Positions 7,676 through 16,930 are shown, counted from the first letter of the stretch. The stretch is 64,000 bases of DNA from Coriobacteriia bacterium (GCA_034370385.1 JAXMKZ010000005.1:1-64000), one strand, 5' to 3'. Notes: generated from the letters alone by a model not told the origin. Made by a program: numbers and translations.

Positions 7676-10407
7676 GCGCGTCGCTTTCGCGACTCGATCC
7701 AGGTCATGATCGCAGAGAGCAACAGCCCCGTCGCCCCCACCGCGATCGCAATGCCCCACTCGGCCGGCCCGAGCGGGTCGGTGCCGATGATCAGGTCGGT
7801 CGCAGGACTTGAGACGGCGACCCACTGCAGCGCGAGACCCGCGAGCAGCCCAACCACCAGACTTCGGTTGGTGAAGACGCCAAGCTTCGTGAGCGGCACG
7901 TTCCAGGAGCGGCAACCGATCGCTTGCGCCCACTCGAAGGCGACCAGCGTGGTGAACGCCATGGTCTGGGCGTGGACGACGCTGGAGTCCTGCAGGTAGT
8001 AGCCGAAGACGGCGAGCATACCGACTGCTTTGAGCACCGCGCCCGTCCCGATACGCCAGCTGGCGCGGCGATCGACGATGTCGGCTGCGGGGTCACGGGG
8101 CGGCTCGGCGAGGACGTTGTCGTGCTTCGGCTCGATGCCCAGCGGGATGGTCAGGGTGCTTGCTACCACCAGGTTCGCCCACAGCACCATCACCGGGGTG
8201 ATGGGCAGCGGCCAGCCCAGCACCAGGCTTGCCGCAATCGCCATGACCTGCCCCAGCGCCACCATGACGAGAAACGCCACCACGCGCTGCAGGTTGCCGT
8301 AGATGACGCGCCCCTCTTCGACTGCTGAGACGATGGTCGCAAAGTCGTCGTCGGCAAGCACCATATCGGCGGCCTCCTTCGAGACCTCGGTTCCGGTGAT
8401 GCCCATCGCCACGCCGATGTCGGCACGCTTGAGCGCGGGCGCGTCGTTCACCCCGTCACCCGTCATCGAGACGACTTCACCCAGTTGCTGAAGCGCCTCG
8501 ACGATACGCATCTTGTGACGGGGCTCGACCCGCGAGAAGACCGCGATCTCGCGCACCCGCTTCTTGAGCGCGCTGTCGTCGAGCTGGTCGAGTTCGACTC
8601 CCGTGATCACCGCGCTCTCGGGTGCGTCCTCGGGCAGTATTCCTACGCGCTTCGCAATCGCCGAGCCGGTCAACACATGGTCGCCCGTGATCATCTTGAC
8701 GGCGATGCCTGCCCGCTGGGCGGCCGCAACCGCCTGCGCGGCTTCGGCCCTCGGCGGGTCCATCAGTCCCCACAGGCCGGCGAAGATGCAGCCGTGCTCG
8801 GCGTCGGCACGCTCCGCCTTTGTGGCGCCCGTCGGCATCTCGCGATACGCAGCCGCAATCACGCGCAGGGCGTCAGCCGCGAAGTCGGCCTGGGCCTGAC
8901 GCACCGCGGTTCGGAGCTCCTCGGTGAGCTCGACGACACGGCCGTCAAGAAGCATCCGATCGCAGTAGCCCAGCACGCGGTCGGGCGCGCCTTTCACGTG
9001 CAGTCGGCGCCCGCCTCCTTCGCGGCCATCGAGCGTAGCCATGTACTTGAACGAACTCGAGAAGGGAATCTCGTCGATGCGTGAGGCATCGCAGCGCGCA
9101 CCGCTCGGGCGCATCCCGCCTTTCGACGCAGCCACGAGCACCGCACCGTCAGTGGGGTTGCCTTCGATGCGCCACTGGCCGGCCTCGTCCTCCTCAAGCA
9201 GTGCGTTGTTCGCAGTGCATCCCACCTCTAGCAGCAGCTCGACATCGGACCAGACCACCTCGGTCTGGCCGGGGTCGGGCACGATCTCGCCCTCAGGCGC
9301 ATAGCCGTCCCCGGTCACGTCGAAGCGCTCGCCACCCGCCCACAGCCGCGTGACCGTCATCTCGTTTCGCGTCAACGTACCGGTCTTGTCGGTGCACACG
9401 ACGGTGCAGCCGCCCAGCGTTTCGACGGCCGCGATCCGCCTCACGAGCGCCCGACGCTTAGCCATGCGCTGCACGCCGAGGGCAAGCGACACGCTGACCG
9501 CGGTGGGCAGGCCCTCCGGGATAGCCGAGACCGCGGCCGCCACGGCAAACAGCAACATGTCGATGACGGCCTCGCCGCGCGCCACACCCAACGCGAAGAT
9601 GACCGTGGCTGCGACGACCGAGAGAATCCCGAGCCGCGTCGAGAGCCTGGCGAGCCGCCTCTGAAGCGGCGTCTCCTGGCGACCGGTCGCCCTGACCTCG
9701 CCGGCGATCTCGCCCACGATCGTGCTCATGCCGGTGGCGGTCACGACCGCCGTCGCTCGCCCTGCGACCACAGGCGTCGACGAGAAGACGAGACACGTGC
9801 GATCGGCAAGCACGGTGTCCGCCGGGAGTTCCGCCAGCTCCTTCTCGATCGGTTCGGACTCACCGGTGAGCGCCGACTCATCGATGCGCAGGTCAGACTC
9901 AGTGAGCAGACGCGCGTCGGCGGCCACCCTGTCACCGGTCTCGATCACGAGCACGTCGCCCACGACCACCTCGGTGGCGTCGATTACCCGCACATCGCCG
10001 TCGCGTAGAACGCGCGCGCGGGGGCTCGAGAGCCGCTTCAGCGCATCAAGGGCGCTTTCGGCGCGGTACTCCTGCGACACGCCGATGATGACGTTGGCGA
10101 CCACGATGAGCGCGATTACGCCAGCGTCGAAGGGGCCTTTCGCTACGAGCGAAACGACAGCGGCCGCCGCCAGCAGGTAGACCATCGGGTTTGCAACCTG
10201 CTCGAGTATGAGTCTGCCGAGCGAGGTGCCGGCTTCGGCCTCAAGCGCGTTCGGACCGTTCTCGCTCAACCGACGAGCGGCGTCTTCAGACGTGAGTCCA
10301 TTCGAAGCGGAGGTCTCGAGACGCTCGGCGGCGGACCCCGGTGACAGCGCGTGCCATGGCTCGGCAGCCTGTGCGGGCTGGTTGGCGAGAACGGCGGGGT
10401 CGCTCAC
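7672..10407 (-). CDS. P2-type cation-transporting ATPase
   Basis: 911 residues from GTG 10407, which follows GAGAGG; the frame can extend to 10455. All hallmarks are present: TGES actuator motif (181-184), PEGLP in membrane helix 4 (297-301), phosphorylation motif DKTGTLT (340-346) and TGDGVND hinge (about 649-655), with the usual M1-M10 topology. It resembles Ca/Na/H-type P2 ATPases. Helix 6 reads LWANLVVASTLTIPLG; in the calcium pump SERCA the matching segment has Asn-x-x-Thr-Asp. The Asn is kept but the Asp is not, so calcium specificity should not be assumed. It acts in the cytoplasmic membrane. Confidence 0.9.
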   Translation of the reverse strand: MSDPAVLANQPAQAAEPWHALSPGSAAERLETSASNGLTSEDAARRLSENGPNALEAEAGTSLGRLILEQVANPMVYLLAAAAVVSLVAKGPFDAGVIALIVVANVIIGVSQEYRAESALDALKRLSSPRARVLRDGDVRVIDATEVVVGDVLVIETGDRVAADARLLTESDLRIDESALTGESEPIEKELAELPADTVLADRTCLVFSSTPVVAGRATAVVTATGMSTIVGEIAGEVRATGRQETPLQRRLARLSTRLGILSVVAATVIFALGVARGEAVIDMLLFAVAAAVSAIPEGLPTAVSVSLALGVQRMAKRRALVRRIAAVETLGGCTVVCTDKTGTLTRNEMTVTRLWAGGERFDVTGDGYAPEGEIVPDPGQTEVVWSDVELLLEVGCTANNALLEEDEAGQWRIEGNPTDGAVLVAASKGGMRPSGARCDASRIDEIPFSSSFKYMATLDGREGGGRRLHVKGAPDRVLGYCDRMLLDGRVVELTEELRTAVRQAQADFAADALRVIAAAYREMPTGATKAERADAEHGCIFAGLWGLMDPPRAEAAQAVAAAQRAGIAVKMITGDHVLTGSAIAKRVGILPEDAPESAVITGVELDQLDDSALKKRVREIAVFSRVEPRHKMRIVEALQQLGEVVSMTGDGVNDAPALKRADIGVAMGITGTEVSKEAADMVLADDDFATIVSAVEEGRVIYGNLQRVVAFLVMVALGQVMAIAASLVLGWPLPITPVMVLWANLVVASTLTIPLGIEPKHDNVLAEPPRDPAADIVDRRASWRIGTGAVLKAVGMLAVFGYYLQDSSVVHAQTMAFTTLVAFEWAQAIGCRSWNVPLTKLGVFTNRSLVVGLLAGLALQWVAVSSPATDLIIGTDPLGPAEWGIAIAVGATGLLLSAIMTWIESRKRRA

Positions 10408-10504
10408 GGTTGATTGGCCTCTCGGTAGGGTTCGAGAAGTAGATACCATACCCAAGGGCTGGCCAGAGCGATATGCCCGCCGCCGCGGCCGCCGCCTTCT
10501 TCCT

Positions 10505-10690
10505 TCACATCTTGAGGAAGTGCATCAGGTCATAGACCACGAATCCGGGCCAGAAGAACGCCTTGAAGAACCCGACCAGCCCGTCGAAGAAGCCGGTGGC
10601 CGTCTGTATGTAGTAGATGACCGCGCCGAACCAACCGAACGCGTATACCGCCCCGGCCCCTGCAGCTGCGCCGCTGTCACTTCTCGTCAT
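10505..10690 (-). CDS. 61-residue membrane protein
   Basis: ATG 10690 follows GGGGAG on the minus strand. The product has a short serine/alanine-rich start and an aromatic-rich hydrophobic region (YAFGWFGAVIYYIQTATGFF, then VGFFKAFFWPGFVVYDLMHFL), suggesting one or two membrane segments. Similar tiny aromatic membrane proteins are widespread in bacteria and unnamed. It lies about 100 bp upstream of the P-type ATPase gene in the same direction and might be co-transcribed. Confidence 0.75.
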   Translation of the reverse strand: MTRSDSGAAAGAGAVYAFGWFGAVIYYIQTATGFFDGLVGFFKAFFWPGFVVYDLMHFLKM

Positions 10691-10814
10691 GCCGCTCCCC
10701 TCGTCGTGGACTCCTTCGTACCGAGAGGCTTCTACCCGAAGTCGAAGCCTGTATCCTGTGTGCGAACTCCACACACTCTCGGCAGTGCCGTTTCGGCTTC
10801 TAAGCGAGGATGAC

Positions 10815-11807
10815 GTGACACAGCAGCCAGATGACCGCGATGACGCCTCCCGTCTAGGCTTGGGTAACGACTCTCGCCTCGTGCGCTACGACAACCTCTT
10901 GGACGCATGCGGCGATGTCAACCACCCCACGCCCATCGTGCGACTCAACCGAGTGCTCTCGAACCCCGACATCGCGCTCTACGTGAAGTGCGAGTGGGTC
11001 AACCCCTTCGGGTCGATCAAGGACCGTACGGCGAAGTGGCTGATCAACGGGCTCATCGAGCGCGGCGAACTCGACGACAAGACGGTTCTCGAGGCGACAT
11101 CGGGCAACACCGGCATCGCACTCGCAGCCATCACTGCACTTCTCGGCAAGAAGATGGTCGCAACCGCGCCGCACGTTCTGTCTCCCGAGAAGACCGCGCT
11201 GCTGCGCGCATTCGGGGCCGAGGTTCGGCTCACGTCACCTGACGACGACTCGGGCCTTCACCCCATGGACATCGCATTCAGGCTCGCTGAGCACACCAGC
11301 GCCGAGAACCCCGGCGAGTACGTGATGCCCAACCAGTACGACAACGCCGACAACGCACGGGCACACTACGAATCGACCGGCCCCGAGATATGGCGGCAGA
11401 CCGAGGGCCGCGTGAAGTACTTCTTCGCTGGGCTGGGCACGTGCGGGACGGTGGTGGGCACGGGGCGCTACTTGAAGGAGATGAACCCGGAGATCCAGAT
11501 CATCGGCATCGAACCGGTAGAGGGGCACCACATCTCGGGACTGAAGAACATGGTTGAAACAGCAGTGCCCGGCAACCTGGACCGTTCGGTCATCGATGAG
11601 ATCGTGATGGTCGACGACGAGATGACCGACGAATGCGCCCGGCGGCTGTACCGGGAGGAAGCGCTCATGGTGGGGCCATCCGCTGCCGCAATCACCGCCG
11701 GCGCGCTCAAGTACCTGAGGGAGGCCGGCCGCCGGGGAATCGCGGTCTCCATTGCGCCCGACAGCGGGCAGAAGGCCACGACCTACCTGAACGAGATCCT
11801 GGGGTAA
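10815..11807 (+). CDS. Cysteine synthase-like PLP-dependent lyase
   Basis: 330 residues from GTG 10815 behind GCGAGGA. Fold-type II PLP enzyme: the PLP lysine is K69 in NPFGSIKDRTA, the substrate-binding loop is TSGNTG (95-100), and a glycine-rich phosphate loop GTCGTVVGTGRY follows. This matches the O-acetylserine sulfhydrylase / cystathionine beta-synthase family. There is no CBS or regulatory domain. Which thiol or acyl substrate it uses cannot be told from sequence. It is monocistronic, just upstream of a HEPN/MNT pair. Confidence 0.85.
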   Translation: MTQQPDDRDDASRLGLGNDSRLVRYDNLLDACGDVNHPTPIVRLNRVLSNPDIALYVKCEWVNPFGSIKDRTAKWLINGLIERGELDDKTVLEATSGNTGIALAAITALLGKKMVATAPHVLSPEKTALLRAFGAEVRLTSPDDDSGLHPMDIAFRLAEHTSAENPGEYVMPNQYDNADNARAHYESTGPEIWRQTEGRVKYFFAGLGTCGTVVGTGRYLKEMNPEIQIIGIEPVEGHHISGLKNMVETAVPGNLDRSVIDEIVMVDDEMTDECARRLYREEALMVGPSAAAITAGALKYLREAGRRGIAVSIAPDSGQKATTYLNEILG

Positions 11808-11847
11808 GCAGGTTCGATAACTTGCGCGCCATGTATATCTTCTACGT

Positions 11848-11853
11848 TATACT
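11848..11853 (+). promoter_or_regulatory. -10 box of the HEPN/MNT operon, probably leaderless
   Basis: TATACT at 11848-11853 is six bases upstream of the ATG at 11860, so transcription should begin at or next to the start codon. No ribosome binding site is visible. A possible TTGCGC (11822-11827) is 20 bp away. GTATA...TATAC symmetry (11833-11852) may be an operator. Confidence 0.5.
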
Positions 11854-11859
11854 AGCGGC

Positions 11860-12441
11860 ATGACATCTCCGCTCGATATCGGACAGCAGCTGGTTGCGAC
11901 TCGCATCGCAACCGGCGTCACCCAGCGCGAACTCGCCCGGCGTGTGGGCGTGAAGCAACCGCAGATAGCGCGCTGGGAGGCAAACGCCTACCGTTCGGCA
12001 GCGCTCGAGCGTGTTGACGACGTGGCCCGCGCCCTGGGCGTGGACATCGGCGTGACGCTGCCGCTCGCTGCGGAAGCGCCCGCGACCTACAACGCGCCCT
12101 CTCTCGCCGATACGGGCGCCCGCGCGCTGGCTCGCCTGGGCGTCGCCCCCGAGACCGTCGCGGCGTTCTGCCGTCTGCATGGTGTTCGCGAACTCGCGCT
12201 CTTCGGCTCGAGCGTGCGCACGGATTTTGAGCCGGAGAGCGATGTCGATGTGCTGGTGACGTGGGCCGAGGACGCCGAACCCCTGGACTTTGGGACGCTC
12301 GACGATCTCAGCATCGAGCTTCGCGGCATCTTCCGCCGCGATGTCGACCTCGTCGACCGCGAGAGCGTAGAGCGGTCCGAGAACTACATCCGCAAGTCCC
12401 GGATCCTGGACGGTGCGCGGAGCGTCTATGTGGCGCGATGA
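11860..12441 (+). CDS. MntA-type antitoxin: Xre helix-turn-helix plus nucleotidyltransferase
   Basis: 193 residues. An Xre helix-turn-helix (about 8-60, TQRELARRVGVKQPQIARWE) is fused to a minimal nucleotidyltransferase domain with G116-S117...D128-V-D130 and a third acidic site at D161/D163. In characterised HEPN/MNT systems the MNT protein transfers AMP to the tyrosine of the toxin's RX4HXY motif. The HEPN gene overlaps its 3' end by 14 bases. The helix-turn-helix probably lets it autorepress. A paralogous pair is at 50892-51813. Confidence 0.85.
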   Translation: MTSPLDIGQQLVATRIATGVTQRELARRVGVKQPQIARWEANAYRSAALERVDDVARALGVDIGVTLPLAAEAPATYNAPSLADTGARALARLGVAPETVAAFCRLHGVRELALFGSSVRTDFEPESDVDVLVTWAEDAEPLDFGTLDDLSIELRGIFRRDVDLVDRESVERSENYIRKSRILDGARSVYVAR

Positions 12442-12796
12442 CGCGAGCCTTCTCGACATGCTCATCTGGGCGCGGCGGGCCCATGATTTCACGGCGCAGC
12501 TCAAGCAAGACGCGTTCGAAGCCGACCAACTCGTGCAGAGTGCGACCGTCCGCTGCCTTGAGGTGATCGGCGAAGCGGCGAGCCGCGTGTCCCCAGCCTT
12601 CCGAGAGGGCCATCCCGAGATCCCGTGGCGCGAGATCATGGGAATGCGCAAACGCCTCGCTCACGAGTATGGCCACGTGGATCTGGCCGAAGTCTGGCGC
12701 GCGGCCACACGCGACTGTCCGCAGCTCATCAGTCAGCTTGAGCCGCTGGTTCCCGCGGATTCGCTGCCGCTGCCCGATGAATGGGAGTTCCTCTAG
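12428..12796 (+). CDS. HepT-like HEPN toxin (DUF86)
   Basis: 122 residues from ATG 12428. An all-helical HEPN domain with the RNase motif RX4HXY intact: R74...H79-E-Y81 within MRKRLAHEY. HEPN toxins of this kind cleave RNA, and Tyr81 is the expected AMP acceptor. The start lies inside the antitoxin gene, indicating coupled translation. Ribosome access through the upstream gene rather than its own binding site is likely. Confidence 0.85.
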   Translation: MWRDDASLLDMLIWARRAHDFTAQLKQDAFEADQLVQSATVRCLEVIGEAASRVSPAFREGHPEIPWREIMGMRKRLAHEYGHVDLAEVWRAATRDCPQLISQLEPLVPADSLPLPDEWEFL

Positions 12797-12918
12797 GGCG
12801 CCCACCGTCCCGAGCCGTTTGCCTCGTTCTTCCGCACAAGTAGGGTCACACTCACGCAGGGCGCATAATCCCGTGTAGGCTACGTACTCCTCGGACTCCC
12901 GACTGAAAAGCGGTTCCC

Positions 12919-13551
12919 ATGATCGACATCGACCTGAAGCGCCAGTTCGCCAAGCTCAACAAGCCAAGCCCCCTCGCGCCGTGCTTCGCTAAGGTGCCGA
13001 ATACGCGCTTCCTGATGCTCGATGGGTTGGGTGACATCGGCGGGCCCACGTTTCAGGACGCCGTGAAGTCTCTCTACGGCCTGGCCTACCCGGTGAAGTT
13101 CGCAGCCAAGAAGCGGCTGTCCGTGCGCTATCCGGTCATGCCGCTCGAGGGGCTGTACTGGGACCCGGACGGAGAGGTCGAGTTCACGCCCGCCACAAGG
13201 GAGTCCTTCGCGTGGCGGCTCATGATCATGCTCCCGAACGAGGTCACCTCGGACTTCGTCGATGAGGTCAGGGAGTCAGTCGCGCAGAAGAAGGAGTTGG
13301 CGCGGCTCGCCGACATACGCGTGGCCACGTTCTCCGAGGGGCTGAGCATCCAGATCATGCACCTGGGCCCCTACGCCGACGAGAAGCCCGCCATCGAGAG
13401 CCTCTTCGCGTACGCGGACGAGACCGGCGTCGAGGTCACCGGCCGCCATCACGAGATCTACCTGGGCAAGCCCGACCGCGCGGACCAGAGCAAGCTCAAG
13501 ACCGTCATCCGCTACGGAATCCGCAAGCCGAAGAAGGGGCCACAGCGATGA
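12919..13551 (+). CDS. GyrI-like small-molecule-binding protein
   Basis: 210 residues. It matches the stand-alone GyrI-like/SOUL-fold family: an N-terminal strand pattern (NTRFLMLDGLGDIGG), a central segment (LEGLYWDPDGEVEF) and a C-terminal EIYLGKPDRADQSKLKTVIR block typical of these proteins. No DNA-binding domain is present. Members bind hydrophobic or cationic small molecules; the ligand is unknown. It overlaps the racemase gene by ATGA, and the next junction also overlaps, so three genes (12919-14728) form an operon. Confidence 0.8.
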   Translation: MIDIDLKRQFAKLNKPSPLAPCFAKVPNTRFLMLDGLGDIGGPTFQDAVKSLYGLAYPVKFAAKKRLSVRYPVMPLEGLYWDPDGEVEFTPATRESFAWRLMIMLPNEVTSDFVDEVRESVAQKKELARLADIRVATFSEGLSIQIMHLGPYADEKPAIESLFAYADETGVEVTGRHHEIYLGKPDRADQSKLKTVIRYGIRKPKKGPQR

Positions 13552-14249
13552 AGCGGATCGGTGTTCTGGGCGGCATGAGCTGGGAGTCCTCGGTCGAGTA
13601 CGAGCGCACGATGAACACCGCCGTGCGAGAACGACTGGGCAGCGCGCACTCCGCCGACCTGCTCGTGCGCAGCTACGACTTCGCGACGATCGAGGCGCTT
13701 CAGAAGGCTGGCGACTGGGACACGCTCGCCGCGCTGCTGGCCGAGGATGCCCGCGTGCTCGAGGCTGGCGGCGCGCAGCTGCTGATCATCGCGACGAACA
13801 CCATGCACCTGGTCGCGCCGCAGGTCGAGGCGGCGGTCACGATCCCGCTGATCCACATCGCCGACGCCGTGGCCGAGGCGGTCACCGCCGCGGGGCTCGA
13901 CACCGTTGCGCTCCTCGGCTCGCGCTACACGATGGAGCTGCCGTTCCTGCGCGAACGCCTCGAAGGCCACGGCATCACCGTGCTTGTGCCAGGCGAGCCC
14001 GACCGCACGATGGTGAACGACGTCATCTACGACGAACTCGTGCGCGGAGTCGTGTCGGACCTGTCGCGGGAGCGTTACCTGCGCGCAATCGATACGCTGC
14101 TCGAGACGGGCGCCCAAGGCGTGATCGCGGGGTGCACGGAGATCGAACTGCTGATACGACCGCAGGACCTCGACTGCCCACTCTTCCCCACCGCTCGTCT
14201 GCACGCACTTGCGGCCGTCGATGCCGCCCTCTCGAAGGAGCCCCGATGA
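13548..14249 (+). CDS. Aspartate/glutamate racemase-family protein
   Basis: 233 residues. The start MKRIGVLGGMSWESSVEYE is the classic amino-acid racemase N-terminus. ATNTMHL carries Thr instead of the usual first catalytic Cys next to N-T (family ATNTMH form), while the second catalytic Cys is present in GVIAGCTEIELL. These PLP-independent racemases use two opposed acid/base residues. Several broad-specificity members carry Thr at the first site, so activity is plausible but the substrate is uncertain. Translationally coupled on both sides. Confidence 0.85.
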   Translation: MKRIGVLGGMSWESSVEYERTMNTAVRERLGSAHSADLLVRSYDFATIEALQKAGDWDTLAALLAEDARVLEAGGAQLLIIATNTMHLVAPQVEAAVTIPLIHIADAVAEAVTAAGLDTVALLGSRYTMELPFLRERLEGHGITVLVPGEPDRTMVNDVIYDELVRGVVSDLSRERYLRAIDTLLETGAQGVIAGCTEIELLIRPQDLDCPLFPTARLHALAAVDAALSKEPR

Positions 14250-14728
14250 TCTCTCCGGATGCGACCCCCGCCGAACTGCTTACCGCCTACCGCGAGGGCC
14301 CCGAGCTGCTGCGCCAGGCGATCGAGGGGCTCGACGCCGATGCCCTGCGGGCACGCCCCATCGCCAGGAAGATGAGTTCGCTTGAGGTGGTGTGCCACAT
14401 CGTGGATTCGGACCAGTTCATGTGCGACCGCATCAAACGGACCATCGCCACCGACAAGCCTCTGATCATGGGTGTCGAATCGGCGGACTATCCGGGTCCG
14501 CTCGCCTACCACGAGCGCGACCTCGAACTGGACCTGCGCCTGCTCGAGATCCAGCGCGAGCAGTTGGCGGCCGACCTCGCGCGCCTCACCCCGGAGGCTT
14601 GGCAGCGCACCGCGGTCCACTCCGAGGGCGGCACCGTGACCGTCTACGACCTCTTCTACCACGCCGTCGAGCACCTCGAAGCACACCTTGCCGCAATCGC
14701 CGACAAGCGCGCGGCGCTGGGAATCTGA
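14246..14728 (+). CDS. DinB-like four-helix protein
   Basis: 160 residues. Start ATG 14246 overlaps the racemase stop (ATGA). The helical pattern and conserved histidines (VVCHIVDSDQFMCDRI, YHERDLELDL, and FYHAVEHLEAHLAAI) match the DinB/YfiT metalloprotein superfamily, where three histidines bind a divalent metal. Many members are thiol-dependent transferases (bacillithiol, mycothiol or unknown thiols). The precise reaction is unknown. Confidence 0.75.
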   Translation: MISPDATPAELLTAYREGPELLRQAIEGLDADALRARPIARKMSSLEVVCHIVDSDQFMCDRIKRTIATDKPLIMGVESADYPGPLAYHERDLELDLRLLEIQREQLAADLARLTPEAWQRTAVHSEGGTVTVYDLFYHAVEHLEAHLAAIADKRAALGI

Positions 14729-14825
14729 GGACGGTCTCGCTGCGTACTTTCGCCCCTCGGTGGAATGAACCCCTTATCGCGGCGTGCGCATAAGATGCCG
14801 CCGCTGTCTTCTGGGGAGGCACCAC

Positions 14826-16601
14826 ATGAGAGAAATGCTACGCGTCAACATGGCCAACCTGTCGGTTACGACGGAGCCGATTCCTGAAAAGTGGGCGAAC
14901 TACGGCGGTCGGGCGCTCACTGACGCCATCATCTACAAGGAAGTCCCCGCGGACTCCGACGCGCTCGGTCCCGCGAACAAGCTCGTCTTCGCGCCTGGCA
15001 CGCTCGGCGGAACCACCGCCCCCAACGGAGGCCGCCTCTCCGTCGGAGCGAAGAGTCCGCTCACGGGCGGCATCAAGGAGTCGAACTCCGGCGGCCAGGC
15101 CGCGCACGCGATGGCGCGCATCGGCTTCTCAGCCGTCGTCGTTGAGGGCATCCCATCCGACCCGGCCGCGCGCTACGTACTGGTGATCGAAGCGGACCGC
15201 TCGGCCAAGCTCGAGCGGGTCGACGACTGGGCCGGTCTGGGCAACTACGAGGTCGCGGACAAGATCGCCGCGATGCGCCCCAGCGGCGACAAGTTCGCAA
15301 CGATCTCGATCGGGGCGGCCGGCGAGGCGCTCGCCAAGGCCGCGGGAATCGCCGTGTCAGATCCTAAGGGCTACCCGAACCGGTTCGCCGGTCGCGGCGG
15401 TCTGGGCGCGGTCATGGGAAGCAAGGGGCTCAAGGGCATCGTCATCTCGTACGCTGGCACATCGTCGCTTGAGCACGCTGACAAGGAAGCGTTCACAGCG
15501 GCCAGCAGGCGGTTCACCGCTGCGCTCAAAGAGCACGCGGTCTCTGGCACCGGACTTCCCACGTACGGCACGAACGTCCTCACGAACATCTTGAACGAGG
15601 CCGGCGGCCTGCCCACGCGCAACTTCTCAGCGGGCAGCTTCGAGTTCGCCGATGCCATCGGTGGCGAGACCCAGCGGGACACGATCCTGGCGCGCGGCGG
15701 CAACGCGAGCCACGGCTGCCACAGCGGGTGTGTCATCCAGTGCTCACGGTACTGGATGGACAAAGACGGCCATTACAAGACCAAGGGCCCGGAGTATGAA
15801 ACCGCATGGGCGTTCGGTGCCGACTGTGGCATCGGTGACCTCGACGGGATCGCGGAGCTTGACCGCACGTGCGGCGACCTCGGTCTCGACACCATCGAGA
15901 TGGGCGCGACCATGGGCGTCTACATGGCGTCAGGCGCGATTGAGTTCGGTGATGCTGAGGGTGCCCTCGTGGCGCTGAAAGCCGGCCTCGACCCCTCAAG
16001 CGAACTCCGCGTCCTGTGGGACGGCGCTGAGGCCACCGGCATCAAGTTCGGCGTGGCGAACATCCCGGTCGTGAAGCATCAGGCACTCCCTGCCTACGAC
16101 CCGCGTCCAATCCAGGGGATCGGCGTCACCTACGCGACCTCGACCATGGGCGCCGACCACACCGCCGGCTACACGATCACGGCCAACATCCTCGCCGTCG
16201 GCGGCACCGTCGACCCGCTCGGAACCGAGGGCCAAGCCGAGCTCTCCAAGAACCTGCAGATCGCAACGGCGATGCTCGACTCGCTCGGGCTGTGCATCTT
16301 CGTCGCGTTCCCGGTCCTCGACATCCCGGACGCCTTCGTGGCCATTCACGACATGGTCCAAGCACACACCGGCGAGAAGTGGGACGCGAACGATCTGATG
16401 CAGCTTGGTCGCGAGACGCTCACCATGGAGCGGATGTACAACGCCAAGGCCGGCTTCACTGCAGCCGACGATCGGCTTCCCAAGTTCTTCTTGGAGGAGA
16501 AGCTCCCTCCGCACAACGTGGTGTTCACCGTCACGGACGCGGAACTCGACGCCGTCTTCGACTTCGTGGATGAGACCGCAGTTCAGATGGGGCTTTCGTA
16601 G
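14826..16601 (+). CDS. Aldehyde:ferredoxin oxidoreductase-family tungstoenzyme
   Basis: 591 residues from ATG 14826 behind GGGGAGG. It has the three-domain AOR layout: the pterin-binding N-terminal domain (GTLGGTTAPNGGRLSVGAKS, SNSGGQAAHAMARIG), FAGRGGLGAVMGSKGLKG, and cysteines for a [4Fe-4S] cluster at C298, C302 and C306 (C-X3-C-X3-C) with C490 as fourth ligand. Family members carry a tungsten (rarely molybdenum) bis-pterin and oxidise aldehydes or reduce acids using ferredoxin. The linked MoaD-like and ThiF-like genes fit pterin cofactor sulfuration. Substrate unknown. Confidence 0.9.
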   Translation: MREMLRVNMANLSVTTEPIPEKWANYGGRALTDAIIYKEVPADSDALGPANKLVFAPGTLGGTTAPNGGRLSVGAKSPLTGGIKESNSGGQAAHAMARIGFSAVVVEGIPSDPAARYVLVIEADRSAKLERVDDWAGLGNYEVADKIAAMRPSGDKFATISIGAAGEALAKAAGIAVSDPKGYPNRFAGRGGLGAVMGSKGLKGIVISYAGTSSLEHADKEAFTAASRRFTAALKEHAVSGTGLPTYGTNVLTNILNEAGGLPTRNFSAGSFEFADAIGGETQRDTILARGGNASHGCHSGCVIQCSRYWMDKDGHYKTKGPEYETAWAFGADCGIGDLDGIAELDRTCGDLGLDTIEMGATMGVYMASGAIEFGDAEGALVALKAGLDPSSELRVLWDGAEATGIKFGVANIPVVKHQALPAYDPRPIQGIGVTYATSTMGADHTAGYTITANILAVGGTVDPLGTEGQAELSKNLQIATAMLDSLGLCIFVAFPVLDIPDAFVAIHDMVQAHTGEKWDANDLMQLGRETLTMERMYNAKAGFTAADDRLPKFFLEEKLPPHNVVFTVTDAELDAVFDFVDETAVQMGLS

Positions 16602-16616
16602 CACTCGGGCCACCTC

Positions 16617-16652
16617 GCCCGCGCCACCGCCGCAATCCGGCGTGGCGCGGGC
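16617..16652 (+). terminator. Strong GC hairpin after the AOR gene
   Basis: GCCCGCGCCAC / GTGGCGCGGGC form a perfect 11-bp stem with a 14-base loop, 16 bases after the AOR stop. There is no T-run, so it may be a terminator, a processing site or a stabiliser that lowers expression of the following sulfur-carrier genes. Confidence 0.55.
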
Positions 16653-16689
16653 GATTCGGCTCGCGGATCCAGTCGCAAGGACAACCGGC

Positions 16690-16929
16690 ATGAACGTCCA
16701 CCTGGCACTCTTCGCGAACCTGTCGCAGTACCAACCTGATGGCCAGGGCGGGCGGAGTTCGCGCGTTCTCGCACTCGCGAACGGCTCCACGGTCGGAAGC
16801 GTGGTCGCGCTGCTCGGACTGCCGGACGATCCACGCATCATCTTCGTGAACGGGCGTCACGCCGAGGAGGACCGTGTCCTTGACGAAGGCGACCGGCTCG
16901 CGATCTTCCCGCCGGTCGCAGGGGGCTAG
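16690..16929 (+). CDS. MoaD/ThiS-like sulfur carrier protein
   Basis: 79 residues. A beta-grasp ubiquitin-like protein ending in the diglycine needed for adenylation and thiocarboxylate formation (FPPVAGG). The pattern IIFVNGRHAEEDRVLDEGD is typical of MoaD/ThiS. Placed between AOR and a ThiF-like activating enzyme with one base to the next gene, it most likely donates sulfur to molybdopterin for the AOR cofactor rather than to thiamine. That pathway choice is inferred from context. Confidence 0.85.
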   Translation: MNVHLALFANLSQYQPDGQGGRSSRVLALANGSTVGSVVALLGLPDDPRIIFVNGRHAEEDRVLDEGDRLAIFPPVAGG

Positions 16930-16930
16930 C

